The notes: generated by a model from the letters alone, not told the origin. Counted from the stretch's first letter, positions 16,047-24,739 are shown. The stretch: DNA of 64,000 bases from Mycobacterium sp. 852013-50091_SCH5140682 (GCF_001665685.1 NZ_LZTB01000030.1:1-64000); one strand, 5' to 3'. Program-made: numbers and translations.

Positions 16047-17887
16047 CGGCCGCTTTCCAACAAGTCGATGACCGACTGCGCCAGCTCGTCCGGGCTGCGG
16101 TCGGGGGTCAGCCGCAGATCGGGGTTCTTCGGCCGTTGGTACGGGCTGTCGATCCCGGTGAAGTGGGTGATCTCGCCGGCGCGCGCTTTGGCATAGAGGC
16201 CCTTGGGATCTCGCCGTTCACAGTCTTCCAGCGGGGTGTCACAGAACACCTCGAAGAAGTCCAGACCCGCTTCGGTGGCGACCTTGCGCGCCAACGCGCG
16301 ATGCTCCTCGAGCGGGCTGATGGCGGGCACCAGAACGACCTGACCGGAGTCGGCGAGGATGGCGGCGACGTGTGCGAGCCTACGCTGGTTCTCCGCCCGG
16401 TCGGCCATCGAGAAGCCCAGGTCCGCATTCAGCCCGTGCCGCAGGTTGTCGCCGTCGAGAACGTAAGCGGGAATGCCCTTTTCGAGGAGCTTCTGCTCCA
16501 CCAGCATGGCCACCGACGACTTCCCCGACCCGGACAGCCCGGTGAACCACACGGTACGGCCCTTCGACAGCCGATCCTCAGAGGTGCACAGCGACTGGTG
16601 GCGCACCGTATTGGGGCTCGCGGTCTCATTGCGGGTGTCCCGCAACACCATTCCCGCGGCGACGGTGCCATTGGTGTTCGGGTCGATCAGGATGAACGAT
16701 CCGGTGGCGGCGTTGCGGCTGTACTCGTCGAGCAACAGCGGCACCTGAGTGCGCAACGAGATGCGGCCCAGCTCATTGAGTTTGAGCGCGGTCGCGGTCT
16801 TGTCGCGGTGCAGGGTGTTGACATCGAGGCGATAGTCGAGGCCGACCACCTTGGCCCGCGTGGTGCGGGTGGTGTGCTTGACCAGGTACTCGCGGCCCGG
16901 CTCCAAGGCCGCATCATCGGCCATCCAGCACACGGTGGCGTCGAAATCCTGCACCACGCGGGGCTGGTTGTTGGGCCGCGCGATCATGTCGCCGCGCGAG
17001 ATGTCGATGTCGTCGGAGAGGCTGATCGACACGGCCATCGGCGGGAAGGCCTCGTCGACGACACCGGACGGGCCTTCGATCTCGGTGATCCGGGTGGACT
17101 TGCCCGCGGGCAACACCACGACGTCATCGCCGGTACGTAGCACGCCACTGGCGACCGTGCCCGCGTAGCTGCGGTGGTCGGCGTGCTCGTGGGTCTGCGG
17201 CCGGATCACGTACTGCACCGGGAAACGGACGTCCACGAGGTTGCGGTCACCGGCGATGTAGACGTCTTCCAGATGGCTCAGCAGCGCCGGACCGTCGTAC
17301 CACGGCGTCGCATCGGACTTGGTCACCACGTTGTCGCCGAGCAGCGCCGAGAGCGGGATGGTGGTCACGTCGTGGACGTCCAGCCGGGCCGCGAACGCGT
17401 GAAACTCGTCGCGGATGGCCTCGAATTTCTCCTGATCCCAATCGATCAGGTCCATCTTGTTGACCGCGAGCACGATGTGCTGAATGCCCAGCAGCGATGC
17501 CAGGAAGGCGTGCCTGCGGGACTGCTCGAGCAGGCCGTGCCGGGCGTCGACCAGCACGATGGCCAGCTGCGCGGTGGACGTCCCGGTCACCATGTTGCGG
17601 GTGTACTGCAGGTGCCCGGGGGTGTCGGCGATGATGAATTTGCGCTTGGCCGTGGCGAAGTAGCGGTATGCGACGTCGATGGTGATGCCCTGCTCACGCT
17701 CGGCGCGCAGGCCGTCGGTGACCAGTGCCAGATCGGTGTAGTCGTGACCGCGCTCCTTGGAGGTGCGCTCGACGGCGGCGAGCTGGTCCTCCATGACGGC
17801 CTTGCTGTCATAGAGGAGCCTGCCGATCAGCGTCGACTTGCCGTCGTCGACGGAGCCTGCGGTGGCGAGCCTCAACAGTGTGGTCAT
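16043..17887 (-). CDS. cysNC: Bifunctional sulfate adenylyltransferase subunit 1 / adenylylsulfate kinase
   Basis: 614 residues with two fused enzymes. Residues 1-430 are CysN, the GTPase subunit of ATP sulfurylase: P-loop GSVDDGKST (11-19), DTPGH (88-92), and NKMD at 143-146. Residues 440-614 are CysC, APS kinase: P-loop GLSGSGKSS (450-458), DGDNLRHGL and the APS-binding region RRLAHVAAILADSGQVV. GTP hydrolysis drives CysD-catalysed APS formation, and the kinase domain converts APS to PAPS. The fused form is normal for mycobacteria. The gene follows cysD after 61 bases that contain a tandem repeat and overlaps cysQ at its 3' end. Confidence 0.96.
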   Translation of the reverse strand: MTTLLRLATAGSVDDGKSTLIGRLLYDSKAVMEDQLAAVERTSKERGHDYTDLALVTDGLRAEREQGITIDVAYRYFATAKRKFIIADTPGHLQYTRNMVTGTSTAQLAIVLVDARHGLLEQSRRHAFLASLLGIQHIVLAVNKMDLIDWDQEKFEAIRDEFHAFAARLDVHDVTTIPLSALLGDNVVTKSDATPWYDGPALLSHLEDVYIAGDRNLVDVRFPVQYVIRPQTHEHADHRSYAGTVASGVLRTGDDVVVLPAGKSTRITEIEGPSGVVDEAFPPMAVSISLSDDIDISRGDMIARPNNQPRVVQDFDATVCWMADDAALEPGREYLVKHTTRTTRAKVVGLDYRLDVNTLHRDKTATALKLNELGRISLRTQVPLLLDEYSRNAATGSFILIDPNTNGTVAAGMVLRDTRNETASPNTVRHQSLCTSEDRLSKGRTVWFTGLSGSGKSSVAMLVEQKLLEKGIPAYVLDGDNLRHGLNADLGFSMADRAENQRRLAHVAAILADSGQVVLVPAISPLEEHRALARKVATEAGLDFFEVFCDTPLEDCERRDPKGLYAKARAGEITHFTGIDSPYQRPKNPDLRLTPDRSPDELAQSVIDLLESGR

Positions 17888-17900
17888 AGTTGGATCCCCC

Positions 17901-17948
17901 GTCGCTTCGCTCGCCCCAGTTCAATCCGCCGTCGCTTCGCTCGCCCCA
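17901..17948 (-). repeat. Tandem repeat in the cysD-cysNC gap
   Basis: GTCGCTTCGCTCGCCCCA occurs twice, at 17901-17918 and 17931-17948, 30 bases apart, each preceded by ATCCSCC. On the mRNA strand the unit reads TGGGGCGAGCGAAGCGAC. It fills nearly all of the 61-base gap between the two genes. I have seen GGGCGAGCGAAGCGACG-like words often in mycobacterial gaps, so this is probably a dispersed short repeat. It may space or process the cysD-cysNC mRNA. Confidence 0.6.
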
Positions 17949-18878
17949 TCAGAAGTAGCCCTCCCGCTTGCGATCTTCCATACCTGCCTCGGAGATCCGG
18001 TCGTCGGCGCGGGTCGCGCCGCGCTCGGTGAGCCGCGACACCGCCGTCTCGGCGATCACCTCGGACACCGTCGCCGCTGTCGATTCGACGCAGCCGGTGC
18101 AGGTGACGTCGCCGACGGTACGGAAGCGCACGGACTTCTCGCTCACGGGCTCATCTTTGCGCGGCTGCAAGTGCTTGTGCACGGCGAGCAGCATGCCGTC
18201 GCGCTCAAAAACCTTGCGTTGGTGGGCGTAATAGATTGTCGGCAGCTTGATCTTTTCTGCGCCGATGTAGGACCAGATGTCGAACTCGGTCCAGTTCGAC
18301 AACGGGAAGACGCGGATGTGCTCGCCCTTGTGGTGGCGGCCGTTGTACAGATTCCACAACTCGGGGCGTTGCGCCTTGGGGTCCCACTGGCCGAACTCGT
18401 CGCGGAAGCTGAACACCCGCTCCTTGGCGCGGGCCTTCTCCTCGTCGCGGCGAGCGCCGCCGAATGCGGCGTCGAACTTGTTCTCCCGGATGGCGCGCAG
18501 CAACGTGACGGTCTGCAGCGGGTTGCGCGACGGGATGGTCTCGACGACGCGGCCGGCGTCGATGTCGTCCTGCACCTTGGCCACCACGAGCCGCACGCCG
18601 TGCTCGGCGACCAACTCGTCGCGCGCGGCCAGCACCTCGTCGAAGTTGTGGCCGGTGTCGACGTGCATCACCGGGAACGGCAGACGCCCCGGCTTGAACG
18701 CCTTGATGGCCAGATGCAGCATGACGATCGAGTCCTTGCCGCCGGAGAACAGCAGCACGGGACGCTCGAACTCGGCGGCGACCTCGCGGATGATGTGGAT
18801 GGCTTCGGCTTCGAGCGAGCGCAGATGGCTCAGCTCGTAGTGGCCGGCTTGTTTTTCAGCCTTGAGCGTTGCGGTCAT
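17949..18878 (-). CDS. cysD: Sulfate adenylyltransferase subunit 2
   Basis: 309 residues of the PAPS-reductase/ATP-sulfurylase fold. The PP-loop LFSGGKDSIVMLHL (residues 43-56) binds ATP, and MHVDTGHNFDEVL, the RRDEEKAR lysine/arginine loop and FPLSNWTEFDIW follow as in CysD orthologues. With CysN it activates sulfate to APS. It ends EDRKREGYF, as usual. ATG 18878 is chosen: GGAG lies five bases upstream and it shares one base with the stop of a short upstream ORF (TGATG), suggesting reinitiation. GTG 18881 just before it is less likely. Transcribed from a consensus-like promoter at 18930-18958. Confidence 0.96.
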   Translation of the reverse strand: MTATLKAEKQAGHYELSHLRSLEAEAIHIIREVAAEFERPVLLFSGGKDSIVMLHLAIKAFKPGRLPFPVMHVDTGHNFDEVLAARDELVAEHGVRLVVAKVQDDIDAGRVVETIPSRNPLQTVTLLRAIRENKFDAAFGGARRDEEKARAKERVFSFRDEFGQWDPKAQRPELWNLYNGRHHKGEHIRVFPLSNWTEFDIWSYIGAEKIKLPTIYYAHQRKVFERDGMLLAVHKHLQPRKDEPVSEKSVRFRTVGDVTCTGCVESTAATVSEVIAETAVSRLTERGATRADDRISEAGMEDRKREGYF

Positions 18879-18922
18879 CACTTCTCCATTAAGTTGGTAG
18901 AAATGGCCAGGATTGCAAGCAT
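18878..18922 (-). CDS. Short leaderless upstream ORF of cysD (14 codons)
   Basis: The frame reads MLAILAISTNLMEK and stops with TGA that shares its last base with the cysD ATG. Its ATG lies exactly seven bases after a TAGATT -10 box, so the transcript probably begins at this ATG. It contains no cysteine codon, unlike the Cys-rich leader peptides described for other mycobacterial sulfur genes. Translation is inferred from the geometry only. Confidence 0.5.
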   Translation of the reverse strand: MLAILAISTNLMEK

Positions 18923-18958
18923 GGCCAGGAATCTATCGGGATCCGTTGTGAGTGTCAA
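18903..18958 (-). promoter_or_regulatory. cysD promoter with overlapping direct repeats
   Basis: On the minus strand TTGACA (18958-18953), a 17-base spacer and TAGATT (18935-18930) form a near-consensus housekeeping promoter. TCCTGGCCAT is repeated with an 18-base period at 18930-18921 and 18912-18903, starting inside the -10 box and covering the predicted transcription start. This placement fits a repressor site; the protein is unknown, and the Rrf2 regulator in this window is one candidate. Confidence 0.6.
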
Positions 18959-18968
18959 CGCCGGCAGG

Positions 18969-20339
18969 TCAGCCGTCATGCCCGCTGACATGCGCCCCGG
19001 CCGTGCGCGGCAGCCGCAGCGACTCCACGATCGTCAACGCCAGCAGCGCGCCGAGGACCAGATAGGTCCACTGGTAGGACGCCAGCTGGCTGAGCAGCAG
19101 GGCAGCCACCGCGACGCCGAGGCCCGCCGCGAGTTCCTGCACCGACGCGTTGAGCGTGTTGGCGTGCGTCAGCCGATCCCCCTCGACGTCGGAAAATGCC
19201 AGGCTGTTGTAGGCGGTGAAGCCGATGGAGCGCAGCGCCCCGCTGACATAGAGAATCGCGGCCATCAGCACGATGGGCAGGCCCGGCCGCAACAGCGCCA
19301 ACAGCCCGAACCAGCCGACCGACAGCACACCGTTGACGAGCAGCACCGTCCGGATGCCGAACCGGCGCATCAACGGCGTGGTGATCGGCTTGATGGTCAG
19401 GTTGCCCGCGAACAGGGCGGCCACCATCACACCGGCCGCGAACGGTGTCCACCCGAACACCAGCTGGTACTGCAGCGGCAGCAGGAACGGCACGGCGGTG
19501 ATCACCATGCGGTACAGCGACCCGGCCGACACCGTGATGCGCAGCGTCGGCACCCGCAGCACCCGCAGCTGCACGAGCGGTGACGACGCCCGCAGCAGAT
19601 GCCACACCGCACCCCCGAGCAGGACGACGGCCGCGACAGCACACCCCACGACGAGGCCCCAGTCCGTGCCTGATACCCGGACATGCTCCAGCGCGATCAA
19701 GGCCGCGGCGATCCCCGACCCCAGCGCCAGCAGGCCGGGCCAGTCCAGGGTGCGGGGTGACGGTGTCGGTGCACCGCGGATCAGCTTGAGCGCCAAGAGG
19801 AATCCGATGATCCCGATGGGCACATTGACGGCGAAGATCCACCGCCAACTGCCCAGGGTGGCGATACCGCCGCCGAGCACCGGCGCCAGCACGGGTGCGG
19901 CCAGCGCCGGCCATGTCAGCAGGGCGATTGCCCGGACCAGGTCGGACTTGTCGCTGTAGCGCAGCACCGCGAGCCGCCCGACCGGCACCATCATCGCGCC
20001 GCCGATCCCCTGCAGCACCCGCATACCGACGAGCATGGGCAGCGAGACGCTCACCGCACACCCGATCGATGCCAGGGTGAACACCGCGATGGCGGCGATG
20101 AACACCGGCCGGATGCCGAACCGGTCGGCCAACCAGCCGCTCGCCGGGATCAGCACGGCCACGGTCACCAGGTAGGCCGAGATCGCGACGCTGACATCGA
20201 CGACATCGACGTGCAGCGACGACGCGATCAGCGGAATGGCCGGGGTGATGATGGTGGCGTCGAGAATCTCCATAAAGAACGCGCCGGCCACGAGCAGGGC
20301 CATGCTCCGGGGAAACGGTTGAGGCTCTGGTGTCGACAC
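18969..20339 (-). CDS. MFS transporter, EmrB/QacA (DHA2) type
   Basis: 456 residues with about 14 membrane helices. MEILDATIITPAIPLIASSL (residues 23-42) is the DHA2 signature of helix 1, GWLADRFGIRPVFI is motif A, and VLQGIGGAMMVPVGRLAVL is the following helix. Members expel drugs or hydrophobic metabolites using the proton gradient. The GTG start at 20339 has no SD, but TAGATT stands exactly seven bases upstream, so the message is probably leaderless. The gene ends only a few bases upstream of the cysD promoter on the same strand and is otherwise unrelated to sulfate assimilation. Confidence 0.87.
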   Translation of the reverse strand: MSTPEPQPFPRSMALLVAGAFFMEILDATIITPAIPLIASSLHVDVVDVSVAISAYLVTVAVLIPASGWLADRFGIRPVFIAAIAVFTLASIGCAVSVSLPMLVGMRVLQGIGGAMMVPVGRLAVLRYSDKSDLVRAIALLTWPALAAPVLAPVLGGGIATLGSWRWIFAVNVPIGIIGFLLALKLIRGAPTPSPRTLDWPGLLALGSGIAAALIALEHVRVSGTDWGLVVGCAVAAVVLLGGAVWHLLRASSPLVQLRVLRVPTLRITVSAGSLYRMVITAVPFLLPLQYQLVFGWTPFAAGVMVAALFAGNLTIKPITTPLMRRFGIRTVLLVNGVLSVGWFGLLALLRPGLPIVLMAAILYVSGALRSIGFTAYNSLAFSDVEGDRLTHANTLNASVQELAAGLGVAVAALLLSQLASYQWTYLVLGALLALTIVESLRLPRTAGAHVSGHDG

Positions 20340-20410
20340 CGGTGCAAATCTAGTGGCATTACTTGGCAGGTAATTGAACCGATGACCGGCGGTGCGCAGA
20401 CTACGGTGCC

Positions 20411-20830
20411 ATGGGTACCCAGACCGGACCGGAAGTCATGGCGCAGTTCATCCCGCAGTCCCCGTTCGTGGCGAAGCTCGGCATCGTCGCCGAATCGCTC
20501 GACGCGGCCGACGGCGTCGTGCGGCTACGCCTGCCGTGGGATCCCGGCAACGTCACCCTCGGCGACATGGTGCACGGCGGCGCCATCGCGGCGCTGGCCG
20601 ATGTCACGGTGATGGCAGCCGCGTGGGCCCGCGCCGATGTCCCCGATTCCCTGCGCGGGGTGACGGTGTCGATGGCTCTGCAATACCTGGCCCCGGCCCG
20701 CGCGACCGACCTGATCGGCGTCGGCCACGCACTGCGGCAGGGAAAAGCCTTGGTGCACTGCGAAGTCGACGTCATCACCCCCGCCGGTGAACCCGTGGCC
20801 AAGGCGATCGCCACGTACAAGGTCGGTTAG
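20411..20830 (+). CDS. PaaI-type hotdog thioesterase
   Basis: 139 residues with a single hotdog domain. GNVTLGDMVHGGAIAALADV (residues 47-66) is the central helix with the HGG motif, preceded by GVVRLRLPWDP, and the later strands VSMALQYLAPARATDLIG and KALVHCEVDVITPAGEPVAK complete the sheet. Enzymes of this type hydrolyse acyl-CoA or aryl-CoA esters; the substrate is not evident. Divergent from the MFS gene and convergent with the carbonic anhydrase, whose 3' end it overlaps by four bases. A start at M10 (MAQFIPQSP) is also possible. Confidence 0.82.
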   Translation: MGTQTGPEVMAQFIPQSPFVAKLGIVAESLDAADGVVRLRLPWDPGNVTLGDMVHGGAIAALADVTVMAAAWARADVPDSLRGVTVSMALQYLAPARATDLIGVGHALRQGKALVHCEVDVITPAGEPVAKAIATYKVG

Positions 20831-21318
20831 GGCGCCACCTCGTCGAGCTTGCCGGTGGCGACGTCGAATATGAAGCCGCGCAGTGATTCGTGCTTGGTGA
20901 CGAATGGGTTGGCCGCTATGCGCCGCAGCGACTGCCGGACATCCTCTTCCAGATCGGAGAAGGACTCCGCGGCCCACCCGGGCTTGATGCCGGTCTCGTC
21001 TTGGATGCTGCGCTTGAACTCGTCGTCGGTGAAAGTCAGCATGCCGCAATCGGTGTGGTGGATGAGGATGATCTCTTTGGTGCCCAGCAGCCGTTGACTG
21101 ATGGCCAGTGACCGGATCTCGTCATCGGTGACGACACCGCCCGCGTTGCGGATGACGTGTGCCTCACCGTCGCCCAACCCGAGGATGCGGTAGACGTCCA
21201 ACCGGGCGTCCATGCAGGCCACCACCGCGACGTGCTTGCTCGGCGGCAAAGGCAGCGGGCCCGTGAAGGTCTTGGCGTATTCCGCGTTGTTGGCCAGGTA
21301 CTCGTCGGTCACAGACAT
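20827..21318 (-). CDS. canA: Beta-class carbonic anhydrase (Rv1284-like)
   Basis: 163 residues, the same length as the M. tuberculosis Rv1284 enzyme, whose sequence it closely resembles (TDEYLANNAEYAKTFTGPLP and KHVAVVACMDARLDVYRILG). Zinc ligands are C35, H88 and C91 (HHTDCGML), and D37/R39 in CMDAR form the catalytic pair that can close the site in the inactive state. It interconverts CO2 and bicarbonate in the cytoplasm. The start at ATG 21318 follows a TAGGTT box by seven bases (leaderless pattern). In M. tuberculosis it adjoins cysD, as here with two genes inserted between. Confidence 0.93.
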   Translation of the reverse strand: MSVTDEYLANNAEYAKTFTGPLPLPPSKHVAVVACMDARLDVYRILGLGDGEAHVIRNAGGVVTDDEIRSLAISQRLLGTKEIILIHHTDCGMLTFTDDEFKRSIQDETGIKPGWAAESFSDLEEDVRQSLRRIAANPFVTKHESLRGFIFDVATGKLDEVAP

Positions 21319-21386
21319 GCGCCGGAACCTAGTCGCTCGGCCACCCGTGGTCACCGGTCAGAATCGGCGTGACTTTTTACGGCGAA

Positions 21387-21436
21387 AAGACACGGGGGTA
21401 CCCCAACACCGGCGTGTCGGGGTACCCCCACGTCTT
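21387..21436 (-). terminator. Strong hairpin terminator downstream of the glycosylation operon
   Basis: Arms at 21387-21404 and 21419-21436 pair over 18 bases with GGGGGTACCCC at the core and a smaller ACAC/GTGT stem in the loop. On the minus strand it lies about 40 bases after the stop of the GT39 gene, and TCTTTTC follows the stem. It should end the operon and insulate canA. Confidence 0.7.
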
Positions 21437-21477
21437 CTCGCGTGGAAAACGTGCGCGGAAAACCCTGCGGGAAAACG

Positions 21478-23376
21478 CTAGGCGCGGGGGTGCTGCAGGT
21501 CGTAGACCGTGATCCCGCCGATCTCCTGCGGGGTGAAGTGCGCCTTCACCCAGTTGGTGATGTCCCCGGCACTGCCGTGCGGATCGTGTGGCGGGCCGCC
21601 GTGATCGCCGGCGGGCCGGTCGAAGAAGTACCGCACATCTCCGTTGGCGACGTATTGCTGGAACTGCGCCAACGTGGGCGAGTTGTCGCCGCCGGTGAAC
21701 CCACCGATCGCCATCAGCGAGGCGCCGGTCTTGAGCTCCAGGTCGCTCACCATCATCGAGCCGACACTCGCTGCGGCCCAACGGTTGTTGAGTCCGGTCA
21801 TCAGCTCACCGAGGGCCACGTCGTCGGCCTTGCCGAAGCCGCCAGGGCCGCCATGCCCGCCCGGACCGCCAAATCCCATGTCGCGCTTGGGGCCTGCCGT
21901 CGGCATCGGCCCGCTGCTGTGACTGTTCACCACCGTCTCGATCGAATAGGCCACGGTCGCGCCGAGCCCGAACACCATGGCCGCCAAGGCGACGACCGCG
22001 CTCGCGCGGCCCAGCCGGTTGCCGCCGACGGCCAGCACCACCGCGGTCACGACGGCGCCGATGACGACGATCCAGCGCAGTGCGGGCACCCAGTCCGGTG
22101 TGCGGTCGAGCAGGACGAAGGCCCAGATTCCGGTGGCCGCCAACATTATTGCGAGCACCAGGCGGGGCAGCACCTGTGCCCGCAGCGGCCACAGTGCGGC
22201 CACCGACATGCCCACCAGCGCGGCGATCGCCGGGGCCAAGGCCACGGTGTAGTACGGGTGGATGGTGCCGTCCATGAAGCTGAACACCGCACCGGTGACC
22301 AGCAGCCAGCCTCCCCAGAGCAGCGCGCCGGCACGCAGCTTGTCGGTCCGCACGGCCCGCCGGGTCAGCCACAGCAGGGCCACCAGACCTGTCAGCGCGG
22401 CGGGCAGCAGCCAGGACGCCTCGGTGCCCATCGACTGGCCGAACATGCGGCCGATGCCAGCTTGGCCGCCGAAGAACAGGTTCGGCCCACCACCGCCGCC
22501 GGGGCCGTGCCCGAATCCGCCACCGGGCTGGTTCTGCCCGACGATACGGTCGATTCCGTTGTAGCCGAAGGCCAGTTGCAGCAGGCTGTTGTCGGTCGAG
22601 CCCGCGATGTAGGGCCGGGAGTCCGCGGGCCAGAGCGTCACGAGGGCGATGTACCAGCCGGCCGACACGATCATCGCGGCCACGCCGACGGCCAGCGCGC
22701 CGATGCGCTTCCACAGCGGGATGGGGGCGGCCACCAGGAACGCCAGGGCCAGCCCGGGCAGCGGCAGGAACGCCTGCAACATCTTGGTCAGGAACGCGAA
22801 GCCCACCACGACACCGGTCAACGCCACCCAGCGGGTACCGCCGTTCTCGATCGCGCGCACCATGCAGTAGGCGGCCACCACGAGCAGCAGCACCAGCAAC
22901 GCGTCGGGGTTGTTGTAGCGGAACATCGCCGTGGCCACCGGGGTCACCGCGAGCACCGCACCGGCGAGCAGCGCCGCACCAGGACCGCTGCTGCGTCGCA
23001 CCGTCGCATAGAGCACGGCCACCGCGGCCACGCCCATCAATGCCTGCGGCAGCAGCTGGGTGAACTCGTTGAAGCCGAAGAGCCTGCCGGACAAGCCCAT
23101 TGCCCACATCGCGGCGGGTGGTTTGTCGACCGTGATGGCGTTACCCGGATCCAGCGACCCGAACAGCCAGGCCTTCCAGGACTGGGTTCCGGCCTGGGCG
23201 GCCGCGGCGTAGTAGCTGTTGGCCCATCCCGCGGAACCCAACGCCCACAGATACAGCACCGCGGTCGCCGCGAGCAGCACCCAGTAGGAGGGCCGCACCC
23301 AGCTGGGTTGCACCGGGTCGGGGGTTTCACCGGATACCGTCACGGCGTCCAATTGTGGATCAGTGGTAGTCAACAT
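21478..23376 (-). CDS. GT39 YkcA/B-like membrane glycosyltransferase (copy A)
   Basis: 632 residues: about 11-12 membrane helices from residue 30 to 480 and a soluble outer C-terminal domain. The first outer loop has SAGWANSYYAAAAQAG and NAITVDKPPAAMWAMGLSGR, the PMT/ArnT-type active-site region with its acidic residue. Gly-rich linkers (GGGFGHGPGGGGGPN and GFGGPGGHGGPGGFG) precede the YkcA/B-like C-terminal domain. Such enzymes move a sugar from a polyprenyl phosphate to an acceptor on the outer face. It is the last gene of an operon after the two-component system, copy B and the GT2-GtrA gene that probably makes the lipid-linked sugar. Confidence 0.82.
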   Translation of the reverse strand: MLTTTDPQLDAVTVSGETPDPVQPSWVRPSYWVLLAATAVLYLWALGSAGWANSYYAAAAQAGTQSWKAWLFGSLDPGNAITVDKPPAAMWAMGLSGRLFGFNEFTQLLPQALMGVAAVAVLYATVRRSSGPGAALLAGAVLAVTPVATAMFRYNNPDALLVLLLVVAAYCMVRAIENGGTRWVALTGVVVGFAFLTKMLQAFLPLPGLALAFLVAAPIPLWKRIGALAVGVAAMIVSAGWYIALVTLWPADSRPYIAGSTDNSLLQLAFGYNGIDRIVGQNQPGGGFGHGPGGGGGPNLFFGGQAGIGRMFGQSMGTEASWLLPAALTGLVALLWLTRRAVRTDKLRAGALLWGGWLLVTGAVFSFMDGTIHPYYTVALAPAIAALVGMSVAALWPLRAQVLPRLVLAIMLAATGIWAFVLLDRTPDWVPALRWIVVIGAVVTAVVLAVGGNRLGRASAVVALAAMVFGLGATVAYSIETVVNSHSSGPMPTAGPKRDMGFGGPGGHGGPGGFGKADDVALGELMTGLNNRWAAASVGSMMVSDLELKTGASLMAIGGFTGGDNSPTLAQFQQYVANGDVRYFFDRPAGDHGGPPHDPHGSAGDITNWVKAHFTPQEIGGITVYDLQHPRA

Positions 23377-23403
23377 CTGCGTCGTCTTTCAGTCTGTGGC
23401 GGT

Positions 23404-24684
23404 TCAGCGTCGCGTCCGGGCCGGGTGGAACACCCAGCCGCGCAACAGCACGAAGCGGACAACGGTGGCCACCAGATTCGCCGCGACCAGCACACCGAGC
23501 TCGACCGCGCGATGCGGGACCGGGGTCAGCAGGTGCAGCAGGCCCAGGGAACCACTGGTGATCGACAACGCGATCCCGAACACGATGAGGCCTTCGAAAT
23601 GATGCCGCGTGACATTGCCCGCGCCCGCGATGCCGAAGGTGAACCTCCGGTTGGCCGCGGTGTTGCCGATCGCGGTCACCAGCAGCGCGACCAGGTTCGC
23701 CGCCTGGGCGCCGAGGCCCGACCGCAGCGCCATGAACAGCAGCAGGTAGGCCAGCGTGGACACCACCCCGACGGCCCCGAACCGCACCGCCTGGCGGAGC
23801 AGGGAGCTCGGCGGGCCGGACTTACGTGACGAACCAAGTTGGGCGGCAATGGTATTGACCGGGATCGAACCGTTGGCGAACCCGCGCAACAACCGGCCGA
23901 TGCCCTTGAGATCGGCGGTGGCGGTGGCGATGATGTCGACGCGGCTGTCCGGGTCGTCGACCCAGTCCACGGGCACCTCGTGGATCCGCAGCCCGCTGCG
24001 CTCGGCGAGCACCAGCAGCTCGGTGTCGAAGAACCAGCCGGTGTCGGCGACGTACGGCAGCAGCTCGTGCGCCACATCGGCGCGGATGGCCTTGAACCCG
24101 CACTGCGCGTCGGAGAACCGGGCCGACAGCGTCGATTTCAGGATCAGGTTGTAGCAGCGCGAGATGAATTCACGCTTGGCGCCGCGGACCACCCGGGAGC
24201 CGCGGCTCAAGCGCGTGCCGATCGCCAGATCGGAGTGCCCGGAGATGAGCGGAGCGACGAGCGGGGCCAGCGCGGCGAGATCGGTCGACAGATCGACGTC
24301 CATGTAGGCCAGCACCGGGGCGTCCGAGGTGGACCAGACCGCGTGCAGGGCACGGCCGCGGCCCTTCTGTTCCAGCCGTACGACGCGCACGTCGTCGAGT
24401 TCGGCGGCCAGTTCGGCGGCGATCAGCGGGGTGTCGTCGACGCTGGCGTTGTCGGCGATGGTGATGCGCGTCGGCATCGCGAAGTTCTCCCGCAGGTAGC
24501 GGTGCAGCCGGCGCACCGAATGCGCAAGCGCCGCCTGCTCGTTGTACACCGGCACCACGACGTCGAGTACCGGGACACCCGCCGCACGGGCGGCCACCGC
24601 GGCGTTGGGCCGCGACGCGAAATGGAACCGGCCTGGCTGAACGTCGTCGAAGTCGAAGTCCGACCGCGTGGCGATTTCTGTCAT
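23404..24684 (-). CDS. GT2 glycosyltransferase fused to a GtrA-like membrane domain
   Basis: 426 residues. Residues 38-290 are a GT2 polyprenyl-phosphate sugar synthase: LDVVVPVYNEQAALAHS, ITIADNASVDDTP, and the DxD motif D129-V-D131 in AYMDVDLSTD, then KREFISRCYNLILK. Residues 310-425 are a GtrA domain with four membrane helices (RQAVRFGAVGVVSTLAYLLL, NLVALLVTAIGNTAANRRFT). The first part should attach a hexose to polyprenyl phosphate and the GtrA part may help flip it. Start at ATG 24684; an extension to 24756 lacks family residues. It lies between the two GT39 genes that would use its product. Confidence 0.87.
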   Translation of the reverse strand: MTEIATRSDFDFDDVQPGRFHFASRPNAAVAARAAGVPVLDVVVPVYNEQAALAHSVRRLHRYLRENFAMPTRITIADNASVDDTPLIAAELAAELDDVRVVRLEQKGRGRALHAVWSTSDAPVLAYMDVDLSTDLAALAPLVAPLISGHSDLAIGTRLSRGSRVVRGAKREFISRCYNLILKSTLSARFSDAQCGFKAIRADVAHELLPYVADTGWFFDTELLVLAERSGLRIHEVPVDWVDDPDSRVDIIATATADLKGIGRLLRGFANGSIPVNTIAAQLGSSRKSGPPSSLLRQAVRFGAVGVVSTLAYLLLFMALRSGLGAQAANLVALLVTAIGNTAANRRFTFGIAGAGNVTRHHFEGLIVFGIALSITSGSLGLLHLLTPVPHRAVELGVLVAANLVATVVRFVLLRGWVFHPARTRR

Positions 24685-24739
24685 GTCTTCAGAATTCTCC
24701 GGTGGTGTGTGTTCCCCGTTGGGCGAAGCTATGCGCCGG

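Noticed and set aside
18878..18922. Cysteine-responsive attenuator leader for cysD
   Set aside because: Mycobacterial cysteine attenuators are Cys-rich short ORFs; this frame has no Cys codon, so only coupling, not Cys attenuation, is proposed.
21442..23829. 795-codon open frame on the plus strand
   Set aside because: It lies opposite the GT39 gene, is rich in His/Arg/Gln without any domain, and is an effect of GC-rich antisense codons.
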